NCBI GenBank assembly: GCA_021799405.1
Contig: JAJZAL010000024.1
Span: 1-34,844, forward strand
DNA from: Acidobacteriota bacterium
GTDB taxonomy: Bacteria > Acidobacteriota > Terriglobia > Terriglobales > Acidobacteriaceae
Direction of reading: 5' to 3'
Length of the DNA: 34,844 bases
The position numbers and the translations under genes were made by a program. Below are positions 16,572-25,505 of the stretch, piece by piece. The first letter of the stretch is position 1, and each line of letters starts with the position of its first letter. The notes below the pieces were generated by a model. That model ran no database searches, had not been told where the DNA came from, and saw only the letters and a list, made by a program, of their open reading frames with translations.

Positions 16572-19265
16572 ATGAAGCGAGTGAATGCAACGCTATGCCG
16601 CCGGGCCGTGAGGGCAGCGGCAGGGGTTTGCCTGATGGGACTGGTTGCGATGCCGGGCATCGCGCAGTCGAAGAAGGAATTTCCGTGGGATAACCCGAAT
16701 CAGCCGTTGCAGCAGAGGGTGCATGAACTGGTTTCGCGGATGACGCTGCAAGAGAAAGTCTCGCAGATGATGAACGAGGCGCCTGCGATTCCGAGCCTGG
16801 GGGTACCAGCGTACAACTGGTGGAGCGAAGGGCTGCACGGGATCGCGCGGTCGGGATATGCGACGGTGTTTCCGCAGGCAATCGGCATGGCTGCGACGTT
16901 TGATCCGGCGGACGTGAGGAATATGTCGGACACGATTTCGACCGAGGCGCGGGCGAAGTACGAATGGGCGATGCGGCGCAACCTGCACAGCATTTATTAC
17001 GGGCTGACGCTATGGGCGCCGAACATCAATATCGTGCGCGATCCGCGCTGGGGCCGCGGACAGGAGACATACGGGGAAGATCCGTTTCTGACCGGGACAA
17101 TGGCCGTGCAGTATGTGCGCGGGCTGCAGGGGAATAATCCGAAGTACCTGAAGACGATTGCGACGCCGAAGCATTTTGCGGTGTACAACGGTCCGGAACC
17201 GATGCGGCACAAGATCAATGCGGTGGTGACGCAGCACGATCTGGAGGATACGTATTTGCCCGCGTTCCGGGCGGCGATTACCGAGGGCCATGCGGACTCG
17301 ATGATGTGCTCGTACAACGCGATCAACGGGGTTCCGAGCTGCGCGAACAAGCTGCTGGCTGATGTGGTGCGCGGCAAGTGGGGCTTTGGCGGCTATATCA
17401 CGTCCGATTGCGGAGCGATTTCAGACTTTTACCGGCCGGGGGCGCACGGTTACGTGGCCACTGCGGCAGAGGCAGCGGCGGCGGGCGTGAAGGCAGGAAC
17501 GGACACGAACTGCGGCGACACCTACAAGGCGCTGCCGGAGGCGGTGAAGGAAGGGTTGATCTCCGTAAAGACGATTGACCAGTCGGTGGACCGGCTGTTT
17601 ACGGCGCGGTTCCGGCTGGGGATGTTCGATCCGCCGAGCGATGTGCCCTACACGAAGATTCCGTTCCGCGAGGTGAATTCGCCGGCGCATCGGGCGCTGG
17701 CGCTGAAGGATGCGCGCGACTCGATCGTGCTGCTGAAGAACGAGGGCCACCTTCTGCCGCTGAAGAACGTGCAGACGATTGCGGTGGTGGGCCCGAACGC
17801 AGCGGAGTTGTCGGCTCTGGAAGGCAATTACAACGGGACTCCGTCGGACCCGGTGATGCCGGTGGATGGGATTGCGGCGGCGTTTCCGCATGCGAAGCTG
17901 CTGTACGCGCAGGGCTCGTCGTATGACACGCGGCTGCCGATTCCGATGCCGCGGACGAGCTTCCATCCGGGCAATGGCTCGATGGTGGATGGACTGAAGG
18001 CGCAGTACTATGCGAATGCGTCGTTCCGCGGAAAGCCGGTGGTGACGAGGGTGGACAAGCAGATCAATTTTGACTGGGATGCGGCGAGTCCGATGCCGGG
18101 CGTGCCGGCGAACAGCTTCAGCGTGCGCTGGACGGGCACGATTCAGGCGCCTACGCCCGGGACGTACCGCATGCAGGTCAGCTGGTCCCATTGCTGGCCC
18201 TGCAATGACCTGGAAGCCTACACGCTGTGGATCAATGGCAAGCAGGTGTCGTCGGGTGCGACGCAGGAGAGTGCACCGCATCATTCGAGCAGGATGCCGG
18301 TCTTCGACGTGACGTTTACGGACACGAAACCGCATACGTTCCAACTGGAGTATTCGCACAAGTCGAAGCTATTTGGAGCGGGGATCACGCTGAACTGGTA
18401 TCCGCCGGAGAGTGCGCTGCGCGAGCAGGCGGTGGACGTGGCGAAAAAGTCGGACGTGGTGGTGGCGGTGATGGGCCTGTCGCCGGACTTTGTGGGCGAG
18501 GAAATGCCGATCAAGGTACCCGGATATGATGGGGGTGACCTGACAAAACTGCAACTGCCGAAGACACAGCAGAGCTTGTTGCATGCGCTGGAAGCGACGG
18601 GCAAGCCGGTGGTGGTGGTGCTGATGGCCGGCAACGCTGTGGCGCTGGACTGGTCGGCGCAGCATGCGACCGCGATTCTGGATGCGTGGTATCCGGGCGA
18701 GGCGGGCGGCACGGCGATCGGCGAGACGCTGAGCGGGGTGAATGATCCAGGCGGGAAGCTGCCGCTGACGTTCTACAAGTCAGTGGATCAACTGCCGCCG
18801 TTTACGGATTACTCGATGAAGGACCGGACGTACCGGTACTTTACGGGCCAGCCGCTGTTTCCGTTTGGGTATGGGCTGAGCTACACGACGTTTGAGTACT
18901 CGCATGTGCATCTTTCGACCAAGAACGTGAAGGCGGGCGAGCCGCTGACCGTGGAAGCGGATGTAACGAACACGGGCAAGATGGATGGATCGGCGGTGAC
19001 GGAGGTGTACGTGGTGGCGCCGCAGAACGGGGTGAATCCGCTGCACTCGCTGGAGGGCTTTGACCGCGTGTCTCTGGCTCCGGGGCAGACGCGGCATTTG
19101 ACCTTTACGCTGGGCGCGCGGCAACTGAGCCTGGTGAACGAAGCCGGGCAGCGCGAGGTGGAGCCGGGCAAGTACCAGATCTTTGTGGGCGGAAGCCAGC
19201 CGACAGGGAATGGGGCGCAGACGGTGGAGTTCTCGATTCACGGGACGAAGCAGCTACCGGAATAG
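16572..19265 (+). CDS. GH3 beta-xylosidase/beta-glucosidase with PA14 insert
   Basis: This 897-residue precursor has a signal peptide (about residues 1-31, cleaved near PGIA-Q). The GH3 N-terminal barrel follows, with PRWGRGQETYGEDP and ATPKHFAVYNGPEP, and the nucleophile Asp279 in GGYITSDCGA. The C-terminal GH3 domain is interrupted by a PA14 domain at about residues 468-612 (MVDGLKAQYYANASFRGKP...), and a fibronectin-III-like domain ends the protein. Conserved substrate residues (YNWWSEGLHG) match the plant-type beta-xylosidase / arabinofuranosidase branch. It likely trims xylo-oligosaccharides in the periplasm or at the surface. ATG 16572 has AAGGAG six bases upstream and is preferred to the in-frame ATG at 16536. 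The GH67 gene follows after 12 bases, so both act on glucuronoxylan. Substrate specificity is inferred. Confidence 0.93.
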   Translation: MKRVNATLCRRAVRAAAGVCLMGLVAMPGIAQSKKEFPWDNPNQPLQQRVHELVSRMTLQEKVSQMMNEAPAIPSLGVPAYNWWSEGLHGIARSGYATVFPQAIGMAATFDPADVRNMSDTISTEARAKYEWAMRRNLHSIYYGLTLWAPNINIVRDPRWGRGQETYGEDPFLTGTMAVQYVRGLQGNNPKYLKTIATPKHFAVYNGPEPMRHKINAVVTQHDLEDTYLPAFRAAITEGHADSMMCSYNAINGVPSCANKLLADVVRGKWGFGGYITSDCGAISDFYRPGAHGYVATAAEAAAAGVKAGTDTNCGDTYKALPEAVKEGLISVKTIDQSVDRLFTARFRLGMFDPPSDVPYTKIPFREVNSPAHRALALKDARDSIVLLKNEGHLLPLKNVQTIAVVGPNAAELSALEGNYNGTPSDPVMPVDGIAAAFPHAKLLYAQGSSYDTRLPIPMPRTSFHPGNGSMVDGLKAQYYANASFRGKPVVTRVDKQINFDWDAASPMPGVPANSFSVRWTGTIQAPTPGTYRMQVSWSHCWPCNDLEAYTLWINGKQVSSGATQESAPHHSSRMPVFDVTFTDTKPHTFQLEYSHKSKLFGAGITLNWYPPESALREQAVDVAKKSDVVVAVMGLSPDFVGEEMPIKVPGYDGGDLTKLQLPKTQQSLLHALEATGKPVVVVLMAGNAVALDWSAQHATAILDAWYPGEAGGTAIGETLSGVNDPGGKLPLTFYKSVDQLPPFTDYSMKDRTYRYFTGQPLFPFGYGLSYTTFEYSHVHLSTKNVKAGEPLTVEADVTNTGKMDGSAVTEVYVVAPQNGVNPLHSLEGFDRVSLAPGQTRHLTFTLGARQLSLVNEAGQREVEPGKYQIFVGGSQPTGNGAQTVEFSIHGTKQLPE

Positions 19266-19277
19266 GAGCCGACAAAG

Positions 19278-21803
19278 GTGATTTGTAAACAGAAGGCGGT
19301 TGCGCTGGCAGGCGCAGCCGCCCTGCTTTTTGGGCTGCCGCTGCACGCGGAGAATGGCGCAGCGGGATGGCTGAGGTATGCCCCGGTGAAGCTGGCGGTG
19401 AATCCGCCGCGGCGGATGCTGATGCTGGATGATGCCGCGACGGTGAAGAGCGCGGCCGCGGAGTTGCAGCGCGGGCTGCTCTCGATGACGGGAGATCATC
19501 TGGCGACAGCGCAGAGCCTCGATGACGAGCCGACGCTGGTGCTGGGGACCTTTCGCGAAGTGAAGCGGGCGCTGCCCGGATGGCATGTTACCGGGAAAAG
19601 TGCGCCTGACGGTTACGTGATCCAGACATTTGTAATCCACAGGCATACAGATTGGGTGGTTGCGGGGACAACGCCGCGTGGTGTGTTGTACGGGGCGTTT
19701 GCGCTGCTGGAGAAGCTGGGGGAAGATCCGCAACTCTCGCAGTTTCGAATTGAATCTTCGCCATCGTCGCCGATCCGGTGGGTGGACCAGTGGGACAACC
19801 TGAACGGCACGATTGAGCGCGGGTACGCGGGGCGGTCGATTTTTTTCAACGACGGGCATGTGCGCGCGAACCTGACGCGGGTGAGCGAGTATGGACGGCT
19901 GCTGGCTTCGGTGGGCATCAACGGCTGCAACGTGAATAACGTGAATGCGAGCCCGCAGATGCTGACGCCGGAGACGATTGCGGGGCTGGCGCGGATCGCG
20001 GATGCGCTGCGTCCGTGGGGCGTGCGGGTGGCCATGTCGGTCGATCTGCGGAGCCCCGAGACGCTGGGCGGGATGAAGACGTTCGATCCGAAGAGCCCGC
20101 AGGTGATTGCGTGGTGGAAGGCGAAGATCGACGCGATCTACAAGGCGATTCCGGATTTTGCGGGCTTCACGGTGAAGGCAGATTCGGAGGGCCAGCCGGG
20201 ACCGTCGCAATATGGGCTGACGCCGGCGGCGGCGGCGAATATGCTGGCGCACCTGCTGGCTCCGCACGGCGGGATCGTGATGTACCGCGCGTTCGTCTAC
20301 AACAACCACCTGAACTGGAATGACCTGAAGGCGGATCGGGCGAAGGCGGCGTATGACATTTTTCACCCGCTGGACGGGAAGTTCGCGAAGAATGTGGTGA
20401 TCCAGATCAAGAACGGCCCCATTGATTTTCAGGTGAGGGAACCGGCATCACCGCTGTTTGCAGGGCTGCACCACACGAACGAGGCGATTGAGCTGGAAGT
20501 GACGCAGGAGTATCTAGGGCAGCAGCGGCAGACCGTGTACCTGGTTCCGATGTGGAAGAAGACGCTGGATTTTGACATGCGCGCCGAAGGGCGGCACACG
20601 CCGGTAAAGGACATTGTTACTGGAAAGACGTTCCATCGGCCGCTGGGCGGATTTGTGGCGGTTTCCGGTGTGGGGATGGATACGAACTGGTTGCGGAATC
20701 CGCTGGCGATGGCGAATTTGTGGGGGTATGCGCAGCTGGCGTGGAATCCGAACCAGAGCGCGGAGGATATTGCGCAGAACTGGACGCGGCTGACGTTTGG
20801 GAACAATCCCAAGGTGGTGCGGACGGTGGATGCGATCCTGATGCCGTCGTGGCGGGTGTATGAGGACTATACGGGGCCGCTGGGCTTGCAGACGCTGACG
20901 GATATTACGGGGCCGCATTACGGGCCCGATCCGCAGTCGCAGGAGCGGAATGGATGGGGGCAGTGGTTCCGGGCGACGCGGACGGGCGTGGGGATGGACC
21001 GGACGACCGCAACGGGGACGGGATTTATCGGGCAGTATCCGCCGGAGGTGGCGGCGATGTATGAATCGCTGAAGACGTGCCCGGACAATCTGCTGCTGTT
21101 CATGCATCATGTGCCGTATACCTATCGGCTGCATGACGGGAAGACGGTGATCCAGTACATCTACGACTCGCATTACCAGGGTGCGATCGATGCGCAGAGG
21201 TTTGTGGATGAGTGGAAGACGCTGCAGGGACTCGTTGATCCAGAGCGATATGAGAAAGTGCTGAAGATTCAGCGGTACCAGGCGGCGTATGCAATTGTGT
21301 GGCGGGATGCAATTACGCGGTACTTCTATCGAAAGTCCGGGATTCCGGATGCGAAGGGGCGCGTGGGGCATTATCCGGGCCGCGTAACGGGCGCGGAGAT
21401 GAAGCTGGATGGATATACGCCGGTGAAGGTGACTCCGTGGGAGGATGCGTCGCATGGCGAGGCGGAGGTGTGTCTGCATCGCGCGGAATGCACGGCGAGT
21501 ACGGTGCTGAACCGGCAGGCCGGCAATTACTACATTGGCGTGCAGTATTTTGATCTGCGGACCGGCGAGGCGACATTCCAGCTGATGCTGAACGGCAGGG
21601 AGATTGCGCACTGGACGGCGGACCGCAAGCTGCCGGGCTACAGAATCGACGGGGATACGTCGATCCGGGAGCTGGTGCGGAATGTGAAGCTGAAGCCGGG
21701 CGACCGGCTGGAGCTGATCGGGTATCCGCAGGGTGGCGAGCCAGCGCCGTTTGATTATGTGGTGGTGTATCCGGCGAAGGATCAGTCGGGAATGCATAAC
21801 TAG
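19278..21803 (+). CDS. aguA: GH67 alpha-glucuronidase
   Basis: The 841-residue protein begins at GTG 19278 (AGGAG at 19264-19268) with a signal peptide (residues 1-24, ending LPLHA-EN). It then shows the GH67 layout: N-terminal domain, catalytic barrel and helical C-terminal domain. The expected catalytic residues are present: Glu304 as general acid (KADSEGQPGP), and Asp383 and Glu411 (NGPIDFQVREP, EVTQEYLGQ), the latter two 28 residues apart as in the well-studied Cellvibrio enzyme. GH67 enzymes release (4-O-methyl-)glucuronic acid from the non-reducing end of xylo-oligosaccharides. The export signal places this in the periplasm, beside the GH3 enzyme encoded 12 bases upstream. At 841 residues it is long for GH67; an extra C-terminal beta-rich region (about 700-841) may be a small accessory domain. 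Confidence 0.95.
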   Translation: MICKQKAVALAGAAALLFGLPLHAENGAAGWLRYAPVKLAVNPPRRMLMLDDAATVKSAAAELQRGLLSMTGDHLATAQSLDDEPTLVLGTFREVKRALPGWHVTGKSAPDGYVIQTFVIHRHTDWVVAGTTPRGVLYGAFALLEKLGEDPQLSQFRIESSPSSPIRWVDQWDNLNGTIERGYAGRSIFFNDGHVRANLTRVSEYGRLLASVGINGCNVNNVNASPQMLTPETIAGLARIADALRPWGVRVAMSVDLRSPETLGGMKTFDPKSPQVIAWWKAKIDAIYKAIPDFAGFTVKADSEGQPGPSQYGLTPAAAANMLAHLLAPHGGIVMYRAFVYNNHLNWNDLKADRAKAAYDIFHPLDGKFAKNVVIQIKNGPIDFQVREPASPLFAGLHHTNEAIELEVTQEYLGQQRQTVYLVPMWKKTLDFDMRAEGRHTPVKDIVTGKTFHRPLGGFVAVSGVGMDTNWLRNPLAMANLWGYAQLAWNPNQSAEDIAQNWTRLTFGNNPKVVRTVDAILMPSWRVYEDYTGPLGLQTLTDITGPHYGPDPQSQERNGWGQWFRATRTGVGMDRTTATGTGFIGQYPPEVAAMYESLKTCPDNLLLFMHHVPYTYRLHDGKTVIQYIYDSHYQGAIDAQRFVDEWKTLQGLVDPERYEKVLKIQRYQAAYAIVWRDAITRYFYRKSGIPDAKGRVGHYPGRVTGAEMKLDGYTPVKVTPWEDASHGEAEVCLHRAECTASTVLNRQAGNYYIGVQYFDLRTGEATFQLMLNGREIAHWTADRKLPGYRIDGDTSIRELVRNVKLKPGDRLELIGYPQGGEPAPFDYVVVYPAKDQSGMHN

Positions 21804-21913
21804 GAATGGCTGTCCAGGGGACTGCGCGTCCAACGAAACGCGTGCTTCGCACGCCAATTCCACTCCAACTTCGCCTCCGCGATGCTCAGGTTCGGGGAGG
21901 GGTGGGAGGCGGG

Positions 21914-22297
21914 TTATGGCTCCTTTTGCAGTGAGGCTTGCAGCTCGAGGATTTGTAGCTGGACTTGCTTGATTTCCTTTAGATTGGCGATTTCGCTTTC
22001 GTAGATTTTGTATTGCACCTGGAGGAACAGTCCCACTCCGTACAAGAAGGCCGTGCCGAGTTCAACGCTGTGAAGCGCTGACATGCCCAAGTGCCAAAAG
22101 CCGGGATTGAAGATGAATACCACGGTGACGGCGCATGCGGACAAGATGATTGTGTTCGCAAGAATCTTGTCCCAGCGGAGGGCGCGGTGGTGCTTGGCGA
22201 GTGCGCAAGCGGTTTCTTCGCGGTAGGCGGTGAGGTTTTCCGGTTGGGGGAGGGCCGCGAGGAGGCGGTCGCGGAGGTTATCGGATGGTTGTGCCAT
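21914..22297 (-). CDS. Two-helix membrane protein coupled to an ECF sigma factor
   Basis: The 127-residue product has a charged N-terminal segment (1-43), two membrane helices (about 47-65 and 76-95) and a C-terminal coiled-coil-like helix (ESEIANLKEIKQVQLQILELQASLQ). Its start overlaps the end of the sigma factor gene by 20 bases, the arrangement of a sigma/anti-sigma pair. It has no zinc-binding anti-sigma (HxxxCxxC) motif, so the anti-sigma role rests on genetic linkage only. The N-terminal soluble part would face the cytoplasm and could bind the sigma factor. Confidence 0.75.
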   Translation of the reverse strand: MAQPSDNLRDRLLAALPQPENLTAYREETACALAKHHRALRWDKILANTIILSACAVTVVFIFNPGFWHLGMSALHSVELGTAFLYGVGLFLQVQYKIYESEIANLKEIKQVQLQILELQASLQKEP

Positions 22298-22844
22298 GTT
22301 TTTCTCCTTCGAGAATCTGTTTCATTTGGCGTTTGGCGTAGTGGAGGCGTGATTTGACGGTGCCCTCGGAGCAGGCGGCGACGCTGGCGATTTGCGTAAT
22401 GGAAAGGTCTTGTAAGAAGTGCAGAACGAGGGCTTCACGGTGCTTGACGCTGAGGTGGTTTAGCGCGTTGTGGATGGCGGTGGCGTCTTCGTGGTCGAAG
22501 GAGGGTTCTTCGGCGTCGAGGAAGCCGTCGAGTCGGGCCTGTTCGGCCTTGTCTCGCTTGTAGTCGCGGCGGATGCGGTCGACGGCGACGCCGTGGGTGA
22601 TGGTGTAGAGCCAGGGCTTGAGGGCGCCGGGATCTTTCAGCTTTCGAATGCCGCGGATGACCTTGAGCCAGACCTCCTGCAGGACATCGAGCGCGGTGTC
22701 GGAGTTTCCGGTGAGGCTGGTGGCGTAATAGAGCAAAGGCCTTTCCATGGCCGCGATGAGGTCAGCGAATGCGCCCGGTTCGCCGGTTTGGCAGCGAAGG
22801 GTGAGCCACTCGAACTGGAGCCTTTCGGAATTTTCGTTGGCCAT
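22278..22844 (-). CDS. ECF-type RNA polymerase sigma factor
   Basis: The 188-residue protein has both ECF core domains. Region 2 runs from about 28 to 95 (TALDVLQEVWLKVIRGI then PWLYTITHGVAVDRIRR). Region 4 runs from about 125 to 178, with a helix-turn-helix (ITQIASVAACSEGTVKSRLHYAKRQM). A short linker (AEEPSFDHED) separates them. ECF factors redirect RNA polymerase to stress or envelope regulons. It overlaps the following membrane-protein gene by 20 bases, implying coupled translation and a regulator pair. No metal or redox motif hints at the inducing signal. Confidence 0.93.
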   Translation of the reverse strand: MANENSERLQFEWLTLRCQTGEPGAFADLIAAMERPLLYYATSLTGNSDTALDVLQEVWLKVIRGIRKLKDPGALKPWLYTITHGVAVDRIRRDYKRDKAEQARLDGFLDAEEPSFDHEDATAIHNALNHLSVKHREALVLHFLQDLSITQIASVAACSEGTVKSRLHYAKRQMKQILEGEKHGTTIR

Positions 22845-22984
22845 TTGTCTTATATGTCGAAGATGGGTGGCGGATGGTTCAATGATTTGAAGATTATTTT
22901 GGCGCAGCCGCCCGGCGTTGGCTGGGATTTGATTGTGCCAATCTCAGGCGTGCCGAGGCTGGGTCGCCCTGGCGGGCGATGAGG

Positions 22985-23165
22985 CCCACACTTTTTCTCC
23001 GAAGTGCGCGGAGAGAAAGTATGGGGCACCCGGCGGATGGATAACCGCAGATTTCTCGACTTCGCCCTTTGGGCTTCGCTCGAAATGACCCTTCTGTGGG
23101 ATAGGCGTATCGGACCCCACTCATGCGCAAAAATCGCGCATGAATGGGGCACCCGAGGTGTTTTT
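22985..23165 (+). repeat. Hairpin-rich repeat-like intergenic element
   Basis: Two imperfect hairpins flank a central stretch. The first has arms CTTTTTCTCCG (22991-23001) and CGGAGAGAAAG (23009-23019). The second has arms CCCCACTCATGCGC (23115-23128) and GCGCATGAATGGGG (23136-23149), with one mismatch. ATGGGGCACCCG occurs twice, after each hairpin. The middle (GATTTCTCGACTTCGCCC... CGAAATGAC) resembles dispersed intergenic repeats I associate with this phylum, from memory only. It sits upstream of the molybdo-enzyme gene. Confidence 0.5.
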
Positions 23166-23184
23166 TCGGGCCTAGAATCAGGCT

Positions 23185-25308
23185 ATGGCTACGCATACGG
23201 TTCATACAGTTTGCTCGCATGATTGCCCCGACTCGTGCGGGGTGCTGGTGACGGTGGATGAAGCTGGAAAAGCGACGCGGGTGCAGGGTGATCCGTCGCA
23301 TCCGGTGACACGGGGATTTCTGTGCGGCAAGGTTGCGAAGTATCTGGACCGGGTGTATGCGCCGGAGCGGCTGCTTTATCCCATGCGGCGGCGCAAAGGC
23401 ACACGGAAGGGGCCGGGACAGGAGCTGGGGGCTTTTGAGCGGATCAGCTGGGATGAGGCGCTGGACGAGATTGCGGCCCGGCTGAGGGCGACCAGCGATG
23501 AGTTCGGGCCTGAGTCGATTTTGCCGTATTCGTATGCGGGCAGCATCGGGCTGCTGACGTATGGGTCGATGGACCGGAGATTTTTTCATCGGCTGGGGGC
23601 TTCGCAGCTGGACCGGACGATCTGCTCGACGACGGGCGGCGAGGCTTACGTTTCGGTGTACGGGCAGAAGCTGGGGACGGATACGGAGCATTTCCGGCAC
23701 TCGCGGCTGATTCTGGCGTGGGGCGCGAATATTCACGGGAACAATATTCACCTGTGGCCGTTTGTGGAAGAGGCTCGGCGGAATGGCGCGAAGCTGGTGG
23801 TGATCGATCCTTACCGGACTCGGACAGCGGCGCTGGCCGACTGGCATATTTCGATTCGTCCGGGAACAGATGCGGCGCTGGCGCTGGGGATGATGCACGT
23901 GCTGATGCGGGACGGGCTGTGCGATGAGGCGTATATCGCGGAAAACACGCATGGTTTTGCGCAGCTTGCGGAACATGTGAAGCCGTACACGCCGGAGCGC
24001 GTAGAAGAGATGACCGGTGTGGCGGCAGGGGACGTGGAGCGGCTGGCGCGGATGTACGGGGAGACGCAGCCGGCGGCGATCCGGATGAATTATGGGGTGC
24101 AGCGCTCGGAGAATGGCGGGGCGTCGTCACGGGCGATTCTGATGCTGCCGGCGCTGACGGGTGCGTGGAAGTACCTGGGCGGCGGCGCGCAGCTCTCGAC
24201 CAGCGGAGGATTTCCGTGGAACAAGCAGAGGCTGGAGCGGCCGGATTTGATGGAACAGAGCCCGCTGGGGCGGCCGTCGCGGGTGATCAACATGGTGCTG
24301 CTGGGACAGGCGCTGGAGATGACGGAGAATCCCGTGAAGGCGCTGTTTGTGTACAACTCGAATCCGGCGGCGGTGGCGCCGGACCAGGGTGCGGTGCTGC
24401 GGGGACTGGCGCGCGAGGACCTGTTCACGGTGGTGCACGAGCAGTTCTTGACCGATACGGTGGATTACGCCGATATCGTGCTGCCGGCGACGACATTTCT
24501 GGAGCAGAAGGATATCCAGGGCGCCTACGGGCACTATTACGTGCAGCTTTCAAAGCAGGCGATGGAGCCGGTGGGCGAGGCAAGGCCGAATGTGTGGCTG
24601 TTTGCGGAGCTGGCGCGGCGGATGGGGTTCACCGAGGGGTGCTTCCGGGATTCGGTGGACGAGATGATCCGGCAGGCGCTGCATGAGGACGGCAAGCAGC
24701 CGGAACCGCTGAAGGGGATCACGCTGGAGCTATTGGAGGAGCATCCCACGCAGCGGCTGCGCGGAACGGAAGACGATGCGGAAAACGGCCATCCGTGGCT
24801 GCCGTTTGCGGAGGGACCGTTTGCGACGCCGAGCGGGAAGATCGAATTTTACTCCGAGACGATGGCGGCACAAGGGCTGGATGCGCTGCCGACGTTTCAT
24901 CCTCCGAAGGAGTCGAGACGCGGCGGGCAGGGTTCGCGATATCCGCTGGAGTTTCTGGGGCGGAAGGCGGACCACTACATGAATTCGACCTTTGCGAACC
25001 TGCCGGGACACCAGGCGATGGAGGCGGATTATAACGGCATGCTGGAGATGCACCCGAAGGATGCGGAGGAACGGGGCATTGAGGATGGCATGACGGTGAC
25101 GGTGTGGAACGACCGCGGGAGCCTGCCGCTGGTGGCGAAGCTAAGCCGGAAGGTGGAGTGCGGGGTGGTGGCGGCACGGCTCCACTGGAACAAACTGTCC
25201 ACAAGTGGACACAATGTGAATCTGCTGACGGGGCAGCATCTGGCCGATATGGGAGGGGGGCCGGCGTTTTATTCGGTGCTGGTGGAAGTGCGTCCGGCAG
25301 GTTCCTGA
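23185..25308 (+). CDS. Molybdopterin oxidoreductase, DMSO reductase family
   Basis: The 707-residue protein binds an N-terminal [4Fe-4S] cluster through C10, C14, C18 and C47 (CSHDCPDSC...GFLCGK). Bis-MGD-type domains follow: WDEALDEIAARL, LAWGANIHGNN, VVIDPYRTRTAALAD, NSNPAAVAPD, and a C-terminal dinucleotide-binding domain beginning near FLGRKADHYMNS. The segment RTICSTTGG around C147 is where this family usually places its molybdenum ligand, so a cysteine ligand is possible. There is no signal peptide or Tat motif, so it is probably cytoplasmic. No electron-transfer or membrane-anchor subunit is next to it, and the substrate cannot be deduced. ATG 23185 is chosen because the cysteine motif follows at once; its ribosome site is weak. 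Confidence 0.92.
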   Translation: MATHTVHTVCSHDCPDSCGVLVTVDEAGKATRVQGDPSHPVTRGFLCGKVAKYLDRVYAPERLLYPMRRRKGTRKGPGQELGAFERISWDEALDEIAARLRATSDEFGPESILPYSYAGSIGLLTYGSMDRRFFHRLGASQLDRTICSTTGGEAYVSVYGQKLGTDTEHFRHSRLILAWGANIHGNNIHLWPFVEEARRNGAKLVVIDPYRTRTAALADWHISIRPGTDAALALGMMHVLMRDGLCDEAYIAENTHGFAQLAEHVKPYTPERVEEMTGVAAGDVERLARMYGETQPAAIRMNYGVQRSENGGASSRAILMLPALTGAWKYLGGGAQLSTSGGFPWNKQRLERPDLMEQSPLGRPSRVINMVLLGQALEMTENPVKALFVYNSNPAAVAPDQGAVLRGLAREDLFTVVHEQFLTDTVDYADIVLPATTFLEQKDIQGAYGHYYVQLSKQAMEPVGEARPNVWLFAELARRMGFTEGCFRDSVDEMIRQALHEDGKQPEPLKGITLELLEEHPTQRLRGTEDDAENGHPWLPFAEGPFATPSGKIEFYSETMAAQGLDALPTFHPPKESRRGGQGSRYPLEFLGRKADHYMNSTFANLPGHQAMEADYNGMLEMHPKDAEERGIEDGMTVTVWNDRGSLPLVAKLSRKVECGVVAARLHWNKLSTSGHNVNLLTGQHLADMGGGPAFYSVLVEVRPAGS

Positions 25309-25505
25309 CGAAATCGTTTGAATCAGATGCTGTGAAAGATGCCGTAATCCATTTAGACTGGGTACGGAAAAACTCCACCCAAACCAAGGGGAACGCGCCG
25401 CGAGCGGCAGTTTTAAGTTGCGCGGGTGGAGATGAGCCTGTGGCCGGGGTTTCGGGACTGCCCTTCGGTCACATATAATCGGCTTTTCCTGAGAGTCCGC
25501 CGATT

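Noticed and set aside
16342..16881. Extended N-terminus of the potassium channel up to 16881
   Set aside because: The extra 180 residues are Ser/Pro/Arg-rich, overlap the divergent GH3 gene and precede the first membrane helix without any domain; ATG 16341 fits the family length.
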